From NCBI GenBank assembly GCA_037576195.1, contig CM075101.1, forward strand, positions 37,386,001 to 37,450,000: a stretch of DNA of 64,000 nt. Reading direction: 5' to 3'. This DNA comes from Phytoseiulus persimilis (taxonomy: Eukaryota; Arthropoda; Arachnida; Mesostigmata; Phytoseiidae). Both the position numbers and the translations under genes were made by a program. Shown here piece after piece: positions 21,225 to 35,900 of this stretch (position 1 is the stretch's first letter; each line of letters starts with the position of its first letter). The notes beneath the pieces were generated by a model. The model was not told where the DNA came from and searched no databases. It worked only from the letters and a program-made list of their open reading frames with translations.

Positions 21225-22738
21225 TCACTTGCTGCTCCACAAGACATTCAATCTGCATTTATTATGTCCATGGGAAAATTTTCATCTTTCGAAACGCAAA
21301 TAGTGTGATTCTCAAACGGTTCGCAAACGCCTTCCTTGCCGAAGAGCTGAAACGCAACAAAAACGTACGATGTCTGAGAATTCATGTATAATAACTTTTC
21401 AGATATCACGATCCAAGAGCATTGCGAGAGTCAGAGGATTTGGATTCCGTTCCGTCTTGCTCGGAATTCGCCTCTCGGATTGTCGGTTCAGCCCGATTCC
21501 CAAGTGAACTCGAGGTCAAGATGGGGTTAAGTTGTTATATGGACCTACATTTGTGCAAGTAGAATTTACAGGGAGCGAAGCCGTCTTAGGAGGAAATCCG
21601 TGGCACAAGATGAAGCAGTCTGTCACAACGGCAACCGATCGGTCCCCGCATTCCAACTTGGCAACGATCTCTGTCGAATAAATGAGGTATTATTCGAAAG
21701 CCCCAATCTGATGTACGAAAAGCTCTGGGAGTCGCCCCTACAGTACAACTGACGTACATGACGGGATGTGTTGGCATCGAACTCACCGTTTTCGTCTGTC
21801 ATCGGTGAAGGATCACGATGACCTGCGGGAACGGAGGGAGAGTATTGAGCGGGAAGCGAAAAACCTGCAGACTCAAGAAATGAAAATAGCGCGCCAGAAA
21901 ACTCCAATGCACGAGAGGAGCATGCGAGCTAAACGCTCATAATAATCATCCATTGAGTTTCCCCCGGACAAGGAAATCCTGAAAGACACGGTCGCCTGCA
22001 GCTACTTTCAGTATATTTTCCATTCGATGAAGCTTGAGGAATACGCACTTTGGGCGTTCACGTTGGACAGAATACAGGCCATAATAAGAAGACGCCAACA
22101 ATGACTGCGCCTATGATGATGGTTGCGGCTGAAGAACATCGTCCCGAACGGGGCAAACAGCGATTTGCAGACTGGCTCACTCGCTCAATATTGATGAACG
22201 TTCAGACACCCCAACATACAAGCAGGAAGTATCCTGCCTTGCTCGCAGCTCGGATACATCAATAAGAATCAATTACGCATCGGCTATTGTGACGGAGAGC
22301 GACATCACATGATCGTTGACCACGGCTTGCTTTTGTCGGAGAGAGATCGCTGGCAACAGCTGCGACTTCGTTCAAAGCAGAGCCAGGGAGTCGGAGGAAC
22401 GTTCTGGCGAAAAACCTTCGGCTTGAGTCTGCCAAATCGAACAACTGTGATCGCTATCATTTCTCGAATTCCTAGCAGCACAGACAGATCACTTCCCTTC
22501 ACCCACAGTCACAAGGGTTCCTCAAAGGAAGGATTTGACAGATAGAGGATTGAAAAATATTGTGATCTCCCTGTCGGCTGAAGGGCAATCTGCTGAGCGC
22601 GACGGCGATAGTTTATTCCAGGACCAATTCCCTTGATGCGACGAAAACTCCTCGGGGCAATAGCGATCTCAGGCATTAAAATTGAATATGTCTCACTCTG
22701 GGGTCTGTTCATTCTGCTCCTTTCGCTCCATTTAGACT
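21225..22738. other. No clear gene
   Basis: Only short frames and no convincing splice-bounded exons. AATAAA on the minus strand near 22610-22615 could serve the candidate exon just to the right. Confidence 0.3.
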
Positions 22739-22976
22739 GTAAGATAGGTAGCACCACAGATGAACTCACCTTCATGTTCTCCACGAGAACCCGTTGTGGT
22801 ATCGAGGATGACTTTTCTTCCGCCAAGATATGCAGATGCGGAGAAACTCCCAGATAGGTTGGGACCGGGACAAAGAAGTGCAGAAGGAAGAATCTGCTGC
22901 TGACTTGTTGTAAGATTGCTGTAGCAAGAGCCGTGGCGAAACTATGCAGCTCTATTGTAGATTTCTGCAGTAGGGC
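22739..22976 (-). CDS. Candidate terminal exon, unknown protein
   Basis: A minus-strand frame of about 75 codons ends at a stop near 22741-22739 and has no ATG. Its residues look coding (SALLCPGPNLSGSFSAS, AYLGGRKVILDTTTGSRG, FICGATYLTV at the end). AATAAA lies about 125 bases after the stop. Possible acceptors are the CTACAG or AAGTCAG inside it. No upstream exon could be joined, and another minus-strand frame overlaps the same bases, so this is tentative. Confidence 0.25.
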
Positions 22977-25128
22977 CTGCGCGTTCCCCTGATTATATTC
23001 GAGCGCGCAAGAATGCATGAGTAATTTTCAATTGAGCGAGGTGCCACTTCCTTCCGGGGAGTGTCAAGAGGTATTCCCCGCAGATACAGTTGAACTCGAG
23101 TTGCTATCCATCGCACGAGCGACACTGCCTCGCGACGCAGCCCAGAGCGTACCCAATTTTTTTTGCTCAGGAGCACGTGGGTTTGAGGCACACCAGCGCC
23201 GTAGATTAGCTCCCAAGTGTCCGATTAACATACCTTGAGCTGAAACTCAGGCTCTCGCCTTCCCGGCGTGCAGTCACGGAAGCTGCGTCACGTTAGAGTT
23301 CGATAGAAGGACACCTTGCTCTTCCGGCGGGTTCGAAAGAACCGCTTACCCTCGTATAAAGCCTGTGGTAGACCAGGGTTTTGAAGACAACTCACGGGCT
23401 GACCGTCCGAAATCAGTCATTCCTTGGTGATATCGCCTGTCTCCTTGGCGGAACACCGACTCCCGGCTTCAGACCTCGATCTGAAATCGATTGGAACTGA
23501 ATCGTCATCAATACAGTATCTCCAAGTTCTGTATACAAACAGACCGGTGATCTCTCTGTTGGTTTGTCCGTTCTCGATGAACATCCGAACAATAGATCAG
23601 AGAGGCACGAAATTCGCGTTATGTTTCAGAGGGGATCTTGGCGATGGACATGGTGAGGAGTGAGAAACAGTCCCATCGCTGGCCAACAAAAGGAGAGTGG
23701 CCGAGATCACCAGACGTCGGTTTTTTGCAGTGATTTGTGCGCTCTCGTCCCTCAGCTATCCGCGATCGGACGCTGCAGTCGATGGTTGTGATAATTAACA
23801 TGGAGCCCAATGGCACGGACGAGAGTTTTGAGGGGGGCACAGACCTCTTGTCTCCTTGTTACCCTACTGTCGTCATGATTGTTGGCACTAACTCAGAAAT
23901 CCGAGACAGATTTCCGGCCGAAAGGACCCGAGGATGGTGGATCCTCAACGACTTCCCTAGTGAGTCTCCGAGTGGACGCAACTTGAACTCTTGGAGCTCC
24001 ATGCCGGCGCCGCTAGACGCTAGTTTTGTGAATCGCGTCGAAATCATAGCCACGGAGACACTCCTAGATCAATCGGAAAGGTTTCCATTATTCCGCCTCA
24101 TACGCCATCTCTAGCTCTTCCCTTTCGGAGGAAGATTTGCTCCTTCCTTTGATTGATTGTGGCTTTGGAAGAGGCCAGAGCAGGGGTGTTCACGAGAAAA
24201 CAGTCCCGCGCCGGATGGTTGGTGATCTCGGCCGATATATGTTCGCAATTTATTCGCAATGGTCCCCGCTCTTCTCTGACGTTGCTTTCACGATACCAGT
24301 GAATGAGGGGGTGCTCGAATTTCCAAAATACAAGAGATAGTATTGGTGGATTCCTGTTTCCCCACGGTATTCAGGTTCGAGTTCACGAGGACGGTCGTGT
24401 GATTCCGCTCGTTTCCAAGTGTCTTCTCTGAAAGCGGGTTCTTCGGCAACGTTTGTGTTTCACTCGTTTCTCTACGATGATTCGCTCTTATTCTCGCCAT
24501 GACCCTGGCCCGGATATGCAACATTGATCCCGGAGGTTTTCGCCCAGTCTTCTCTCGCTTGTCAGTCCGAGTATGGATGTGTTCGTTGAGTACTCGCTCA
24601 CAACACCAGGTGCTTTGAGGTAGAGCGTCTTGCACCCGTCGAGATTCGTCACGGTTGTTCTGGTCAATGACCAGCTCCTATCCGATATGCCACACCCCGC
24701 GCCTTCTCAACTATTACTGATAATGTCCACAGCGAATCCGTGGACGGTATAATCAGTGACAGTCGACATGGAAAGTGGAAATACACAGTGAAGGCCAACT
24801 GCTAACCATCCGGAAGGATGCCCGACCGGTACGGAAGGTACATCCAATACCTCCTTTCTTGAGCAAAGAGATGATTCTGATGCGCACGGCGTCCTCAGCA
24901 ATCGAAAAATACCCAACGGAATCCACGCGATGTGGACGCCTGAAAGCAGAGGCTGCGAACAGAATAGTCGCGAACCTCTGCAGATATCATCTCATCGTTG
25001 AAGAGCAGTAGTTTCTCGTCATTGAGTCATTTCTTCAGGAGTTCCGCAAGGAGTCAGAGCTCGTTCTCCGTTCCATGTGGATGAGCACGATATTGATGGG
25101 TGGTAAATAATTTAAAGCACGCGGCTCC

Positions 25129-25436
25129 GTGCATGACCGACCACAACGACCTCAGTTTCCGAGCCGGTGGACAAACGAGCGCCCTCCCGCTCACCAGCTG
25201 GACGTTGACCAACGATTGGATATTTTCCAGAAGCGATCACCCGGTCAGTGCGAGAGCGGATTCTCACCCAGGCTTCTGAAAAAGGGTTTCCTACGAGTGA
25301 TTTCGAACTGCCATCGGACGGCCCTCTGATCCTGGTCTACTCATCTGTGCCCACGGAGCACGGGAAGCGGCTGAGACGCATCGAAAGCGAGGGAGTTCTT
25401 CAACTTCGCGCGAAATGCCATGAGTTGAAAGGGTGA
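25129..25436 (+). pseudogene. Degraded coding sequence of unknown family (HQLDV repeat family, member 2)
   Basis: The plus-strand frame at 25129-25329 reads HQLDVDQRLDIFQKR, close to HQLDVRQRLPLLEKR at 19745-19975. A second frame (25248-25436) continues with RERILTQASEKGFP and ends at a stop. Broken frames suggest a remnant. Confidence 0.25.
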
Positions 25437-25960
25437 CTCGAGTCGATATTCGATTCCCGCTCGTCCGCTTTCCCGGTCGCTCCCTCCTCAGCTGTCTCGC
25501 TGGGATTCATGCAGATAGATGATAAACGGCATCGCTCAATTGATAGTCGGTGATACCGAGCTGACGTCACTCGAGAGGCTCCTTCTCGAATGTGTTCGGG
25601 CGGGTTTGTGTGTATGGATGCTTGCTTGCTTACTCACTGCCAGCTTTCTAGCTATGCGGTCGAACCGCTGGTAGCAACAGAAAGAGGAAGTGGATCGAGG
25701 GTGAGTCTGTACAGTGAGCCACCGAGCGAATCAGCCGTCCGGCCAAGCCGCAACCGAGCAAAATCCCCTCAGGGAAGGAAGGAAGCAAGCCATGGGCCTC
25801 GACTATGAAGGAGGACTGAGGGAGGGAGCCTCGTGGAGAGAACACCGGAGCATCTCTCCACTCTGACGCCGTGCGCCCAAAGTGGAATCTCAAACGAAAA
25901 CTCGGTGGAGAGCGAGTTGCCGACGGAGCAGAACCCGTTGTCACAAATCGGACCCCCACA

Positions 25961-25981
25961 GTTGTTGCTGTTGTTGTTGTT
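25961..25981 (+). repeat. GTT/GCT trinucleotide repeat
   Basis: GTTGTTGCTGTTGTTGTTGTT, a short imperfect microsatellite in non-coding sequence. Confidence 0.8.
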
Positions 25982-28900
25982 CGCGTTTGTGATTGGACGG
26001 TGGCTTCTCGATCCGAATGATCGACGGGAGATTCAGGCTGAGAGTGTCAAAATGTTCTGGTCCCGATCTTCGAGTTCAGCGGTCATGTTCAACAGGACCT
26101 AGGACCCCGTTCCGAATCAGCTGTCGTCGCCTGTTTCGCTCAAGCTTTCACAGAATAGTGGGATCGTGCATCTGCGAAAAGTGAAGTCCACTGACAGTTG
26201 GCAGCAAAACTGAATTTGTTCCTCGTGCCGACTCCATCGTGTCATGGAGCAAGCCCCGATTCGTTCGTGAGTGAGCCTGACCCTCAACGGACGATGTGAA
26301 TCAGTGAACCCTTCGCTCGTTCGCCCTCTGTATCACGAAATCCCCCCTGCTCGGAAGGAGCAGGCACGGAGCCCGACGAGGAAGAGAACAAGAGTTTCGC
26401 TCAATTCCCCAGGTGAATGGAAATTCCATGAAGTTCACTGCATGCTGGCAACCCCGCACGCACACAGTACTTAACCGACTAGGTAGCGCGCTGATCGTGA
26501 ATGTCGAAGTGCCCGTCCGATGGAACGAGGTCCACTGAGTGAGGGAGAGATTGTGACGCGAAAGCGACGAGGATCTTTTGACATGTTCCACAGATAAGCT
26601 GATGCACACGCCAGAACCGACGAAAACGACAGCCAGGGGCCGGGTCGCGAAGGGGCCACGGTTGACACAGCCTGGACGGCGAATGCACATGGTCGTGTTA
26701 TCTGCAAGTGTTACCCAGTTGTGTACGTGTGCCATTAACTTGGAGCCCCCTCCCCCGCCCCCGTCTCGCGGCAGAGCTCTTCTACGGCCTTTTGACAGAA
26801 TCGATTTTCGCTCCTACTGGTTTCGGTGGTGACGGCGGTGAGCCGAAATACCGCAGAGGGCTGCCGCTATCTCGGTCGAGTTGTCATATCTCTTAATATG
26901 TCGACGCGTTCTGAGCTCCAGGCATTGAGAAAACCGCGAAAAGCCTTTGTTCGAATGGAGGGCGACGGATCGAGCTCGCGGGGCTCATTGCGACGAGGGG
27001 CTTACTCGAGTTAGGTGTGATCCGACGAAGGCAACGAGGGCACCGAGAGGCTCATCCATATTCATGAAGTCCGACATTGGAACACAAAGTGCGCCAGCAC
27101 CATCGTCAACGCCACCGGCATCAGCGTCCGATTCAGAGCACAGCTGAATCGGATAAGTGTTAGGTTCCTTCGCCCTCCGTTCTTCGGTTTTTTTTTTCTC
27201 TAATTTCATCGCTCCTCGACCAGCTCGGTCTCTGAGGATCGTCGCGTGAATCGATTCGCAAACGAGAGAATCTAATGAGCTGGAGGAGGAATTCAGAACC
27301 GATCGAACTCGATTGCAGTGAACACAATGTTCTCCAACATGTGCTCTCACGGAATCCGCGTTGAATGCATGAAAATACGATGAACAAGCATAGCCGGCTC
27401 TCACAGGCCAACTTAGAGAGGAAATAAAGCGTCACGAACGTTCCGAAGGCCCAGAGGTAACCAGTAGAGGTCCTGATCATGAAATACTGTCGGCTTACAT
27501 CGACGGGCATTAGCGACCGGGGGCACAGTCATGGAAGCGGCCGAGATGAGGGTAGGACGAAGAGTCGCTCCCAATTAGCTCGAGCTGCATGAAAATCAGT
27601 CGGAACAATACTGCACGGGCTGCTTGCCTATTCTCCCGACGTCACTCATCCTCATTCGCGTGGTTTGTGAGTTGATGAGCACTGCGGCTCCCGGACGAGC
27701 TACAACCGCTCCATTTAAGTGAGCTTTGTTTCCGAGCTCGTTCCAGACAACAGCTCAGCTGATCCTGCCGTTGGCCATGAGTCAGCTGCATGAAATCATT
27801 CGGCATGTTCACGAAGCAGAGCGAGCCGAAACGCACCCCTCCGGCAGGCTAGAAGCTTTTTCCAGTTTTCCCTCGACTTGGTGAACTAATTCCGTTTCGA
27901 TACATTCCAGACCTCTGGGACGAGCCGCCGTGGCGACGAAGTTTTCGTTATTGTGGAAGTGAAGACGCGCCCGGTCCCATCGGCAATCGGTCCATTCGCG
28001 AACAGAATGGGGTCAATAGACTACGTGAAGCACGCCGCATGCTACACAAAATGGCACACAAGCGATGCGGAGAACATAGATATGGAGCTGACGTCACCAT
28101 CAACCATGGCTCACGTTGGCCATCATCCCAGGATGTATCCTCGAGAGCATTGGCTCGCTGGCACCAAAGGCCGATTAATCAAGGTAGGCTTTGTGGAAGG
28201 CACACTTCCTCAGGGGGTTAAGACGGGCTCGCCCACCGAGGACCAGGCTAATTGTTAGGCGACTCATGGACTGCTCGAAAGCAACTCATACATCATCATA
28301 GGTATCTCAGGCCTCTCGCTGACTCGGAAGGGACGGATCTGCTGGTCAAGCGTGCTGTCTCGGTGTGCAGAGAACGAGGAAATTGGATCGTCCTCATCGA
28401 GTACCAAACCCGGACTCAAATCTCTTCCGGAATCTGCCAGAGATCAGAGTCCTCGACTCGATGGCAGCTCCCCGCAGGCTCCCTCCGAGTGTGACGCAGA
28501 AACAAGGCTCGCACAAACTGACGCACGACACCCCGTCCTGCGCCTTCTCCAGATACTGGTTCTTGACTGATTCGAGTGCGGACCGGTGAGAGGAAGGCCG
28601 GAAAACTCAAACCTCAGAGAAATTCAGGAGAACAGCGGTACGTCATCCAGCCTTGCCGCCGCCATCGGATGTCGCTCGGGAAGCTTTGCTGCCTAGTGTG
28701 GCAGGGTCTGGTGGCTTTCAGACAAGTCGGTTGACGGCAACGGCGCTGTAGTTTTTGCCGAGCCTGGGGTCCTCCTCCACCGAAACGCAATAAATCTATT
28801 ACGATTCGATGTCATTGCCTTCCGTACGCTACTGTGAGGACTCTGCAGCTCAACAAGCAGAGAGCCAACATGGCCGGTTGGATGGATGGATAGTGGCTTG

Positions 28901-31900
28901 GGTGGGTGAATGAAGGAGAAGACGAATAGCACGAACCAACAAACAGGTATCGGTAACGAGCCTGATAGGTTTTCAGAGAAGAGAGCGTTACTCGCCGGAA
29001 CCCTAACCGGAAACCACTTTCCACCGGTCCATCAGGGGTCGTAGTGCTGATACTGCTGCTTTCCGCTGTCTCCTTCTGATATCTCGGAGTCTCCGGCCTT
29101 CTGCAGCAATCTCGCAGCTCAGAGTCTCCCATGTCCGAAGATGAAACTCGATGAAATGAACGGGTCACGGTACGGCCCTCAAATCGAAGGTAATACTGTA
29201 CAGAATGGCTCTTTTAATGATTTTCGAGCCCGATTTTGTTTTTGCCATGACTTCGTAATTTTTCCCGAATTCTTCCGAAAAGAATCCGAAACTTGATTGC
29301 GGATTTCGAGGTGATTTTGATTCCAATTAGAGAGGAGGTTCGTCTTCCGGGGATTTCCGGGAAGCTCTCGCCGTGAGGTACTCCCTTCACAACGAACCAA
29401 ATCCAAGCACTTCTAGAAGTTTGCTGCAGAGTACTTTCAGTGTGAACCACGCGAGAGTAGAGTACACGCATCGGAAGTTATAGCGCGTTTTGGTTGGAGG
29501 AGCGGACGATTCGACTCCCCAACCATGTACGGAATACCTCTACCCCGAAGCTGCATTGCAACACTCGAAGCAGAGAACATAATACGGTCTTGGAGTGAAG
29601 CTCCCGGGTCCATGCCCGATCCTCTGCATTCCACGCTCTGCTTGTACGCGGCATTTTCCCGAACGCGCGTAGACGCCAAGAAATAGAGAGAGACACGACA
29701 AGAAACAGCCTTGGAACCTCTTCGAGGGAGCCCCACTGTACTCAATAGTTTCGTCGCTGAGTGAGATCTGGCGCAGTACAGCCCGCCGATCGCTGGGACG
29801 ACAGCTAAACAATTCCTTGTCGTGCACTTAATTCTTGGCCGGGAGCGAAGACGATCCAATTTGAAGGAAAGCTTCCCCGAAACTAAACGAATAATCGCTC
29901 CGTAAGAACAAGCGGATCTGCTTCAAACATCAATCCTCCTCGACGGGTTTGACCCCAACTCCGGGCGATAAACGGCAGCGAGCCGCGGTCCCGGAAGAAA
30001 GCGGGGGAGAGCTGGCTGCCGAACTCAACGAAACAGGGCGCTGGCTTTTATTGAAAAAGTCGGCTCGGCTGTTCGGAGGTTACTTTCCGCAATGAAAAGC
30101 AGATAGAAGCACATTTCAATCTCCTTCGGTCGGCTGCGGTGGATAAGGCTGTTCGGAGAGATAAGTCAACTGTGGAAAGTTCCAATCGCGCGATCGAGCC
30201 GACCATCGAACAAGTGACTGCTCCCTTCATTCGACTTGAGCTCATAAACAAATAAGGCGGGAAGCCTTCCTAATTGAAACTGATCAAAAAGGCCAAAGTG
30301 AGATGACTTCAAGAAGAGGCTTTGTGTTTGGCTGGGGACGAAGCGCACTTCGGGCGCGCAGAGCAGCCCTTCTTCGAGAGATTTTGTGGCTCCGATGTCT
30401 ACCGATAATCAGCTGGGCGAGCGGCCCGAATTGGACAAGTTATTGATCTCGACCAATTAGGCTCGTTCACTTATAAATTTATCGTTCCGCGCTCATTCCA
30501 TCAACTGAGGCTCCTCCGCAGCGATATCATAACGGCCCGAACAGATCTTCGCTTGTATTCCCCGCTGGCTTGCTCAACTGCTTACCCGCCCGTTGAGTCC
30601 ACTGAGAGGCGCCGTCGACAATCACGTCTCGATACATTAGGGCGAATCGAGCGCGCTTCCCTCCGTGAGTGGGTCTTGTTCGACTCGCGATCGAGTGAAT
30701 GTCGGAACCATACGGAACCTCCACGGATAGCTGCTCGCAACTCGATGTTTCCGCCTGTTCAGTCTCAGTTTTCCAACAGGTCTTTCCGGGTCTCCGTTCA
30801 TTAATGTGTCAACTGATCCGAAAAGCAAACTGCTCTAATCTGCGGGATGCGCGGCAATCGAAGGCCTGCTTTGCGATCCACTCGGGCTGAGTGTTTGTCG
30901 AAGTCGTGCGGAGTCGCTGAAGTGTTGTTCCACTCGAATCTCCTACACTTTGCTGTGAGAGGTGCTGCTACGTAGGCCAAAGTAGGCGTGAACTTGTCGC
31001 TTTCTTCAGCCGCCGCGCTGGCGAAGAATTCGTAGTCGTGGATTGTCCTCAAGGACGGAGCGGCTCGTTCGAAGAAAGCCCTGAGAACGGTGGCGGGCGC
31101 CGAGGGGCGTCGGAGCTTCCATGATCTCCAAAACGTACGATGGAACTTTTGACTGCATCCATTACATGAGTATGACGACCGTAACGACCAAATTGTGCAC
31201 CGCAAATGTTCTCGCCCCGGCCCATCGTTTTCCTCTTCTGCTGGATGCGGCTCAACGAAACAGCTCTTCAACGAATCCCACTGTATTTGACCCTGATGAT
31301 CATATCAAATATAGCGACTCTCAAAGGGTCCTCCTCTAATGAGCCCAGTCGGTCGGTCTGTCACTACGGGCAGTAAGTCGTACAGCTATTGAGCTGGGGA
31401 GGTACCAGCACGGGGAGTCGCCAACGGAACGCACTGCGTCCCGACGAGGAAAGGGGAATCATCACTCTGCGAAATGCTGTGAAATTGTAGCGTTTGCCGC
31501 GCTCGGCTCTCACTCGACCCAGTAGAGGGTTTGTCTTCCAGACAATTGTTCTGTGCTTCGGAGCGGAATCCAGTTTAGATAGGGCTCGTTGCAGCATTGC
31601 TGCTTCTGTTGTTCCCATAGTCATCAAGTCGCTACTCGCGCTACGCATTCAGACAAGAAAAAGCTTCCGAGAGCAGAGGCAACCTTCAAGAGCTCTTCGG
31701 TGCCATATGAGTTCCACTTGACTTGATCACTGCAGCCCGCATTTCTTAGCCTGCTCGAGAACTCGAAGTCATTCGAGAAGACGAGATAGCCCGTAAACCG
31801 TGCGAACCGCCGCATCCTCGCTCTCTCCACCAATCCTCCCACGAACCTCTGGAATTCCCGGGAATCCCCGCGATATTTTCAGCGGCGATGACCGTGGTAG

Positions 31901-32992
31901 GCAGATTGGAGGGTGTAGTCCTGGGGGAAGTTTGTCGGCACGCTGCGGGACGCGGATTCCCATTTTTCCGAAAGCCTTGCGTGAAGTCTTCATTGAATCG
32001 GACAGGGAAGGCGAGCACAACTCATTTTGCATAACTCGTGCCCTCCGAAGAGATTCGGAGCCGTCGGGAGAGGAATCGAAACGACGACGGATCGCGAGTC
32101 ATCGATCGAAGTGTCGGTCGTTTGGCAGCCTCGACGGAGGTGACGATGTTGGAAGTGTTCCCAACAGGAGACGACTCGATCACCCCCAACGATGTTCCAT
32201 TCCACCTATGCTCACATCGAGCAACGGTGGGGCATGCGTGGATCGCTCATTCAGCCAGTCAATCGATCAGTCTCTCAACGCGTTCGACCGTCAGTCCGAC
32301 AAGGAGTCGATCGCGGCCTCGTGATGCGCATCATAAGCACGCTGCTCTGTTATTCATGAGATCTATCGATGAGGAAAACGGATCGCCAGGAAGCCTTACA
32401 GATGTTGTTGGAGCCGGGCATCTGCAAGTCCGTTATGAAGTTGCAGAAGTCAGACACTGATCGCAGCCATGTCGGAGCCGTGCGACTCGTAAAAGCCGTC
32501 GACACGCGTGTTCACCGCTGACGCGTGGGGCGGACAGACCGACCGACACAAACAGCGTGACCCGAACCACGGCAGACACCCACCTAACACTCACAACCAT
32601 GGCTGATCTGGAGCTTGGAGTCTCTATCCTTAAGCTCCCCCTCCGTTGATTGAGCGATTTCAGCAACTCCGGCCCCATCTGAGCTTCTGCGTCCCTCGAG
32701 CTCTCATTTCCGTAAAGTTCTTTCGGAGTGACGGAGAACGAGGGCAAGAGGTGGTTTCGAACATCGAGTTAGTTGGAACGCGAACGCGGCCCATGGGGAC
32801 TGAAGGGACCGGAAAGGGCTGTTGCATCAATATTAATACCAAGGAAGAGCAGCGAAGACGAAGAAAACTGCCAAGACTGCTCCATGGAGCCGCACAGAGA
32901 GGCTTCAGATCCATGCAAGGAAAAAACGAAACAGTTCCTCCGTGCGTTCTCCCGGAATGAATCCATCCGGCGCGAACGGATGATCTCACAAG

Positions 32993-35900
32993 ATGGAGTC
33001 GACCGGCGATTCCAACGATCGCGATGAATATTTTCCCCCGAGGCTCTCTACCCTCGGTAAGTAATCGTTGATGCGGACAGCTCCTTGAGACCAGCGATGC
33101 ACCGGCGAGGGATCCGGGAGGCTCGGCTGAAGCGAACGGGGCAACGAGAGTTCTCCGTTCGAGTAGGCCCGGAGTCGAGCATGGCACAGCGAAAGCCACC
33201 TACAGGGCTATTAGATTAGGCGATATCCAGGCGCAAAACCGAGACCGAGCTATTAAGCGCTCAAAGCATGGATATATGGCCGACTCCCGTATGACCCGCC
33301 GGTGTTCCGTCTCCTGTCGGGTCGTAATATGTTCCGCAAGACGGCCGCCGGCAGCCGCCGCAGGAGAAGGCGTGGCATCTTCATCGTTTCCCATGTGCAC
33401 CTTTATTCCCCTTCCGCCCTGCTCTGAACGGCCGCCATTGAAGCATTGCAACCACCGGCCGCGACGCCGAGGTCTTTAGGGGCAATTCTTGTAAAGCCGC
33501 CCGCCCGTAGTAACGCGCTGGAGTCGACACCTCAATCGAGTTTCGGCTCGCGGGGTTGCTGCCAAAACCGGTGTTCGTTGTGCGTGGCGACGCCCCGCGA
33601 GGACCCTGCGCGCAGAGCTCGCGACCCGATTTCGGATTCGACTTCCGCTGCTAGAGAGGAGCCAGGCAGAGCTGGCTATCGAGGCGGAACATCCGTTATG
33701 AGGAGTCACTCAAGGGAACATTAGTAGCGGACTCGTCAACGACCAGAGTCCGTCGTCAGCGCTGCATTTGATGCGCGCTATGAAGCTCTGCGCTATTGTT
33801 CTCCTTGAGATCTTGCGGTTATCCTGCTGAGTGATCCAGGGCAACTACGAAGAAACGAGAAGTATGAGCGGGACAAATGTCCGCCCGTTTCCCGGGATCG
33901 GTGACCGGTCCGGAGCCTCAGAGCGATATGAGTGGCCTCAGCCAGAGTGTCCACAGTTCTCACAAACTACCCCGATAATGAGCTCTGGGAGTTCCTTCTC
34001 CTTCGAGCCACGGACTGAGCGCAGCAACCACCGTTCTCCAGGAAAGTTTCGAGTGAACCTGATCCCGGGACACGCGACTCAAGCAGTTTCCCGGGTACAG
34101 CCAGAACCTGGGGTCGATAGTCATGAGTCTCGGCCGAGGGAACGTTGGCGATGACGGAATAAACGTCTGTTCCGCCTTCGTTTCGCAAACATCGCGCGGT
34201 GCTGCGGCTTCGCCTTTTGGTGACAAGACCAGCGGCGGCACCCATGGAACAGAGCCGAAAAGCCGGGCAAGCTGAGCGAACAGAGCGAGGGAGGGTAGGC
34301 TGCTGGACGGACGAAGGGCACGGCAAGGCAGCACCGATAGATGCATGAAGCAAAATGCCTAATGACCAGCAAGGCAAACTCTGCGGACGCCCTCTGTGTC
34401 CGATGACCCGGACGTCTCCAGCAGACGAATCCGGCCGAGGGAAGCTACTTCGGAATCAAATCAGTGCCAGCCGCCGTGCGATGGCTTTCAAGCCTGAAAT
34501 AGGGGTTAAGGGCCGTAATGGGCTTATTGACGACGTTGGCGGCGGCGGCGACGACGACGACAACGATATCCGCAGAGCAACCGAGCAAATAACCAACTTT
34601 TCGGAGCAACCTGCGGGGCGATCTTCATTGTGTTAGACAACTTGACACATCGGGATTTTGTGCGCTCCAAGGGGATCTTGGCGCGTCCAGATCACTGGGC
34701 CCCGGCTGAGGGTTGAGGAACGTGGAGCATTGAGACATCGCGGATCAGAAGTATCGTTGTAGGGTGCGGCCAAGTTCCCTCTGGGCCCCTCCTGCTGCGG
34801 CAAAAGCGAGAGTCACCAGCTTGCGCCTCCGGCTCGTTTTTAGGAGCTTCTGTTTTGCGACCGTCCAGGCAAGCCAACTGCGGAGGACACGAGGGGTCAG
34901 CTGAGTGACGAGGACGAGTGGTTCAAAGGGGGATTCGCGGAAAGCGGCAGGTTATGCGTATGGAGACGGCTTCGCACATCTCTCACCCTAGTTGAAGCCC
35001 TGTGACAGGAGAGAAAGGAGAATGCCAGTCTGAACCGGCCCACCGGTCGCTTCGCTTGGGTGGCCGCGTTCCCTTTTCGTTCACGAGAAAGAAGTGTGAC
35101 AGTTATGATCGCTGAGAGAGAAAGTAACGCGTTAAGCTGTTTTTTCGAAAAGCCGGTCTTTCTGACTAAGCGGAGGAGCAACCAGCGGCGGCTCCCTTTC
35201 ACGCTGGGAAAGATGTCGCGCTCCTTCTTTTTAAGCCTCTCTTCTCTTCCTAAGCCTAAGTGAACCCCGCGGTCGGATGCCGCTACAGAGCCGTCCCCTT
35301 CCTGTGAGAATGAAGCCACCAAAACAAAACCTCTCTCTGTTGTCCGTTGATTTCCCGCCAGAGCTTCCCCGTCGTCCTGGCTCTCGAGATCCTCGAAGGT
35401 TTCTCGGGACAACGAGATCCTTCGCTGGCAAAACATGACCGGACGATTCACTGGAAGCTGGGATTAGCTCCCTATCGGAACGTGAAGCTCGTTCACCCCA
35501 CCCCTTCCGACGTCTCCGTAAATAGAGCGAGTCAACATCGCGTGACACTCAAATGCCGCCCCGTTCCTCTTTCCTGGGGCGAGTTCACGAAATATCAATT
35601 CTGACGCGAAAACACAATGGAGCAGCAAGCCCCCACGAGCTGTGGATGGGCACGGGAAGCGAGTGAGATAGAGACGGAGCGAGCGATAGAGTCAGACAGG
35701 CGCTCGCACGCACACATAGAGCCTCCCTGGCACCCGCGGGAACAACTCCCGCAGACGTCGCGAGGCAAGGGATGAATTTGTCTTCATTTTTGAGTCGCGG
35801 TTGGAACGAAGCGAAGCCACTATTTCCGCCAAGAACATCAGTGTTCTCGATAGCAGCTCTCGAAATCAGAGACAAAGGAGGGGAGCGAAGATAATGCAAT

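Larger units (their letters stand above)
22977..32992. other. Long stretch without a convincing gene
   Basis: About 10 kb with many short frames on both strands, none with a recognisable family. The only coding hint is a frame at 25129-25436 related to the one at 19745-20304. Simple repeats occur (for example 25961-25981). It may hold regulatory DNA, long introns or non-coding RNA; the sequence alone does not say. Confidence 0.35.
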
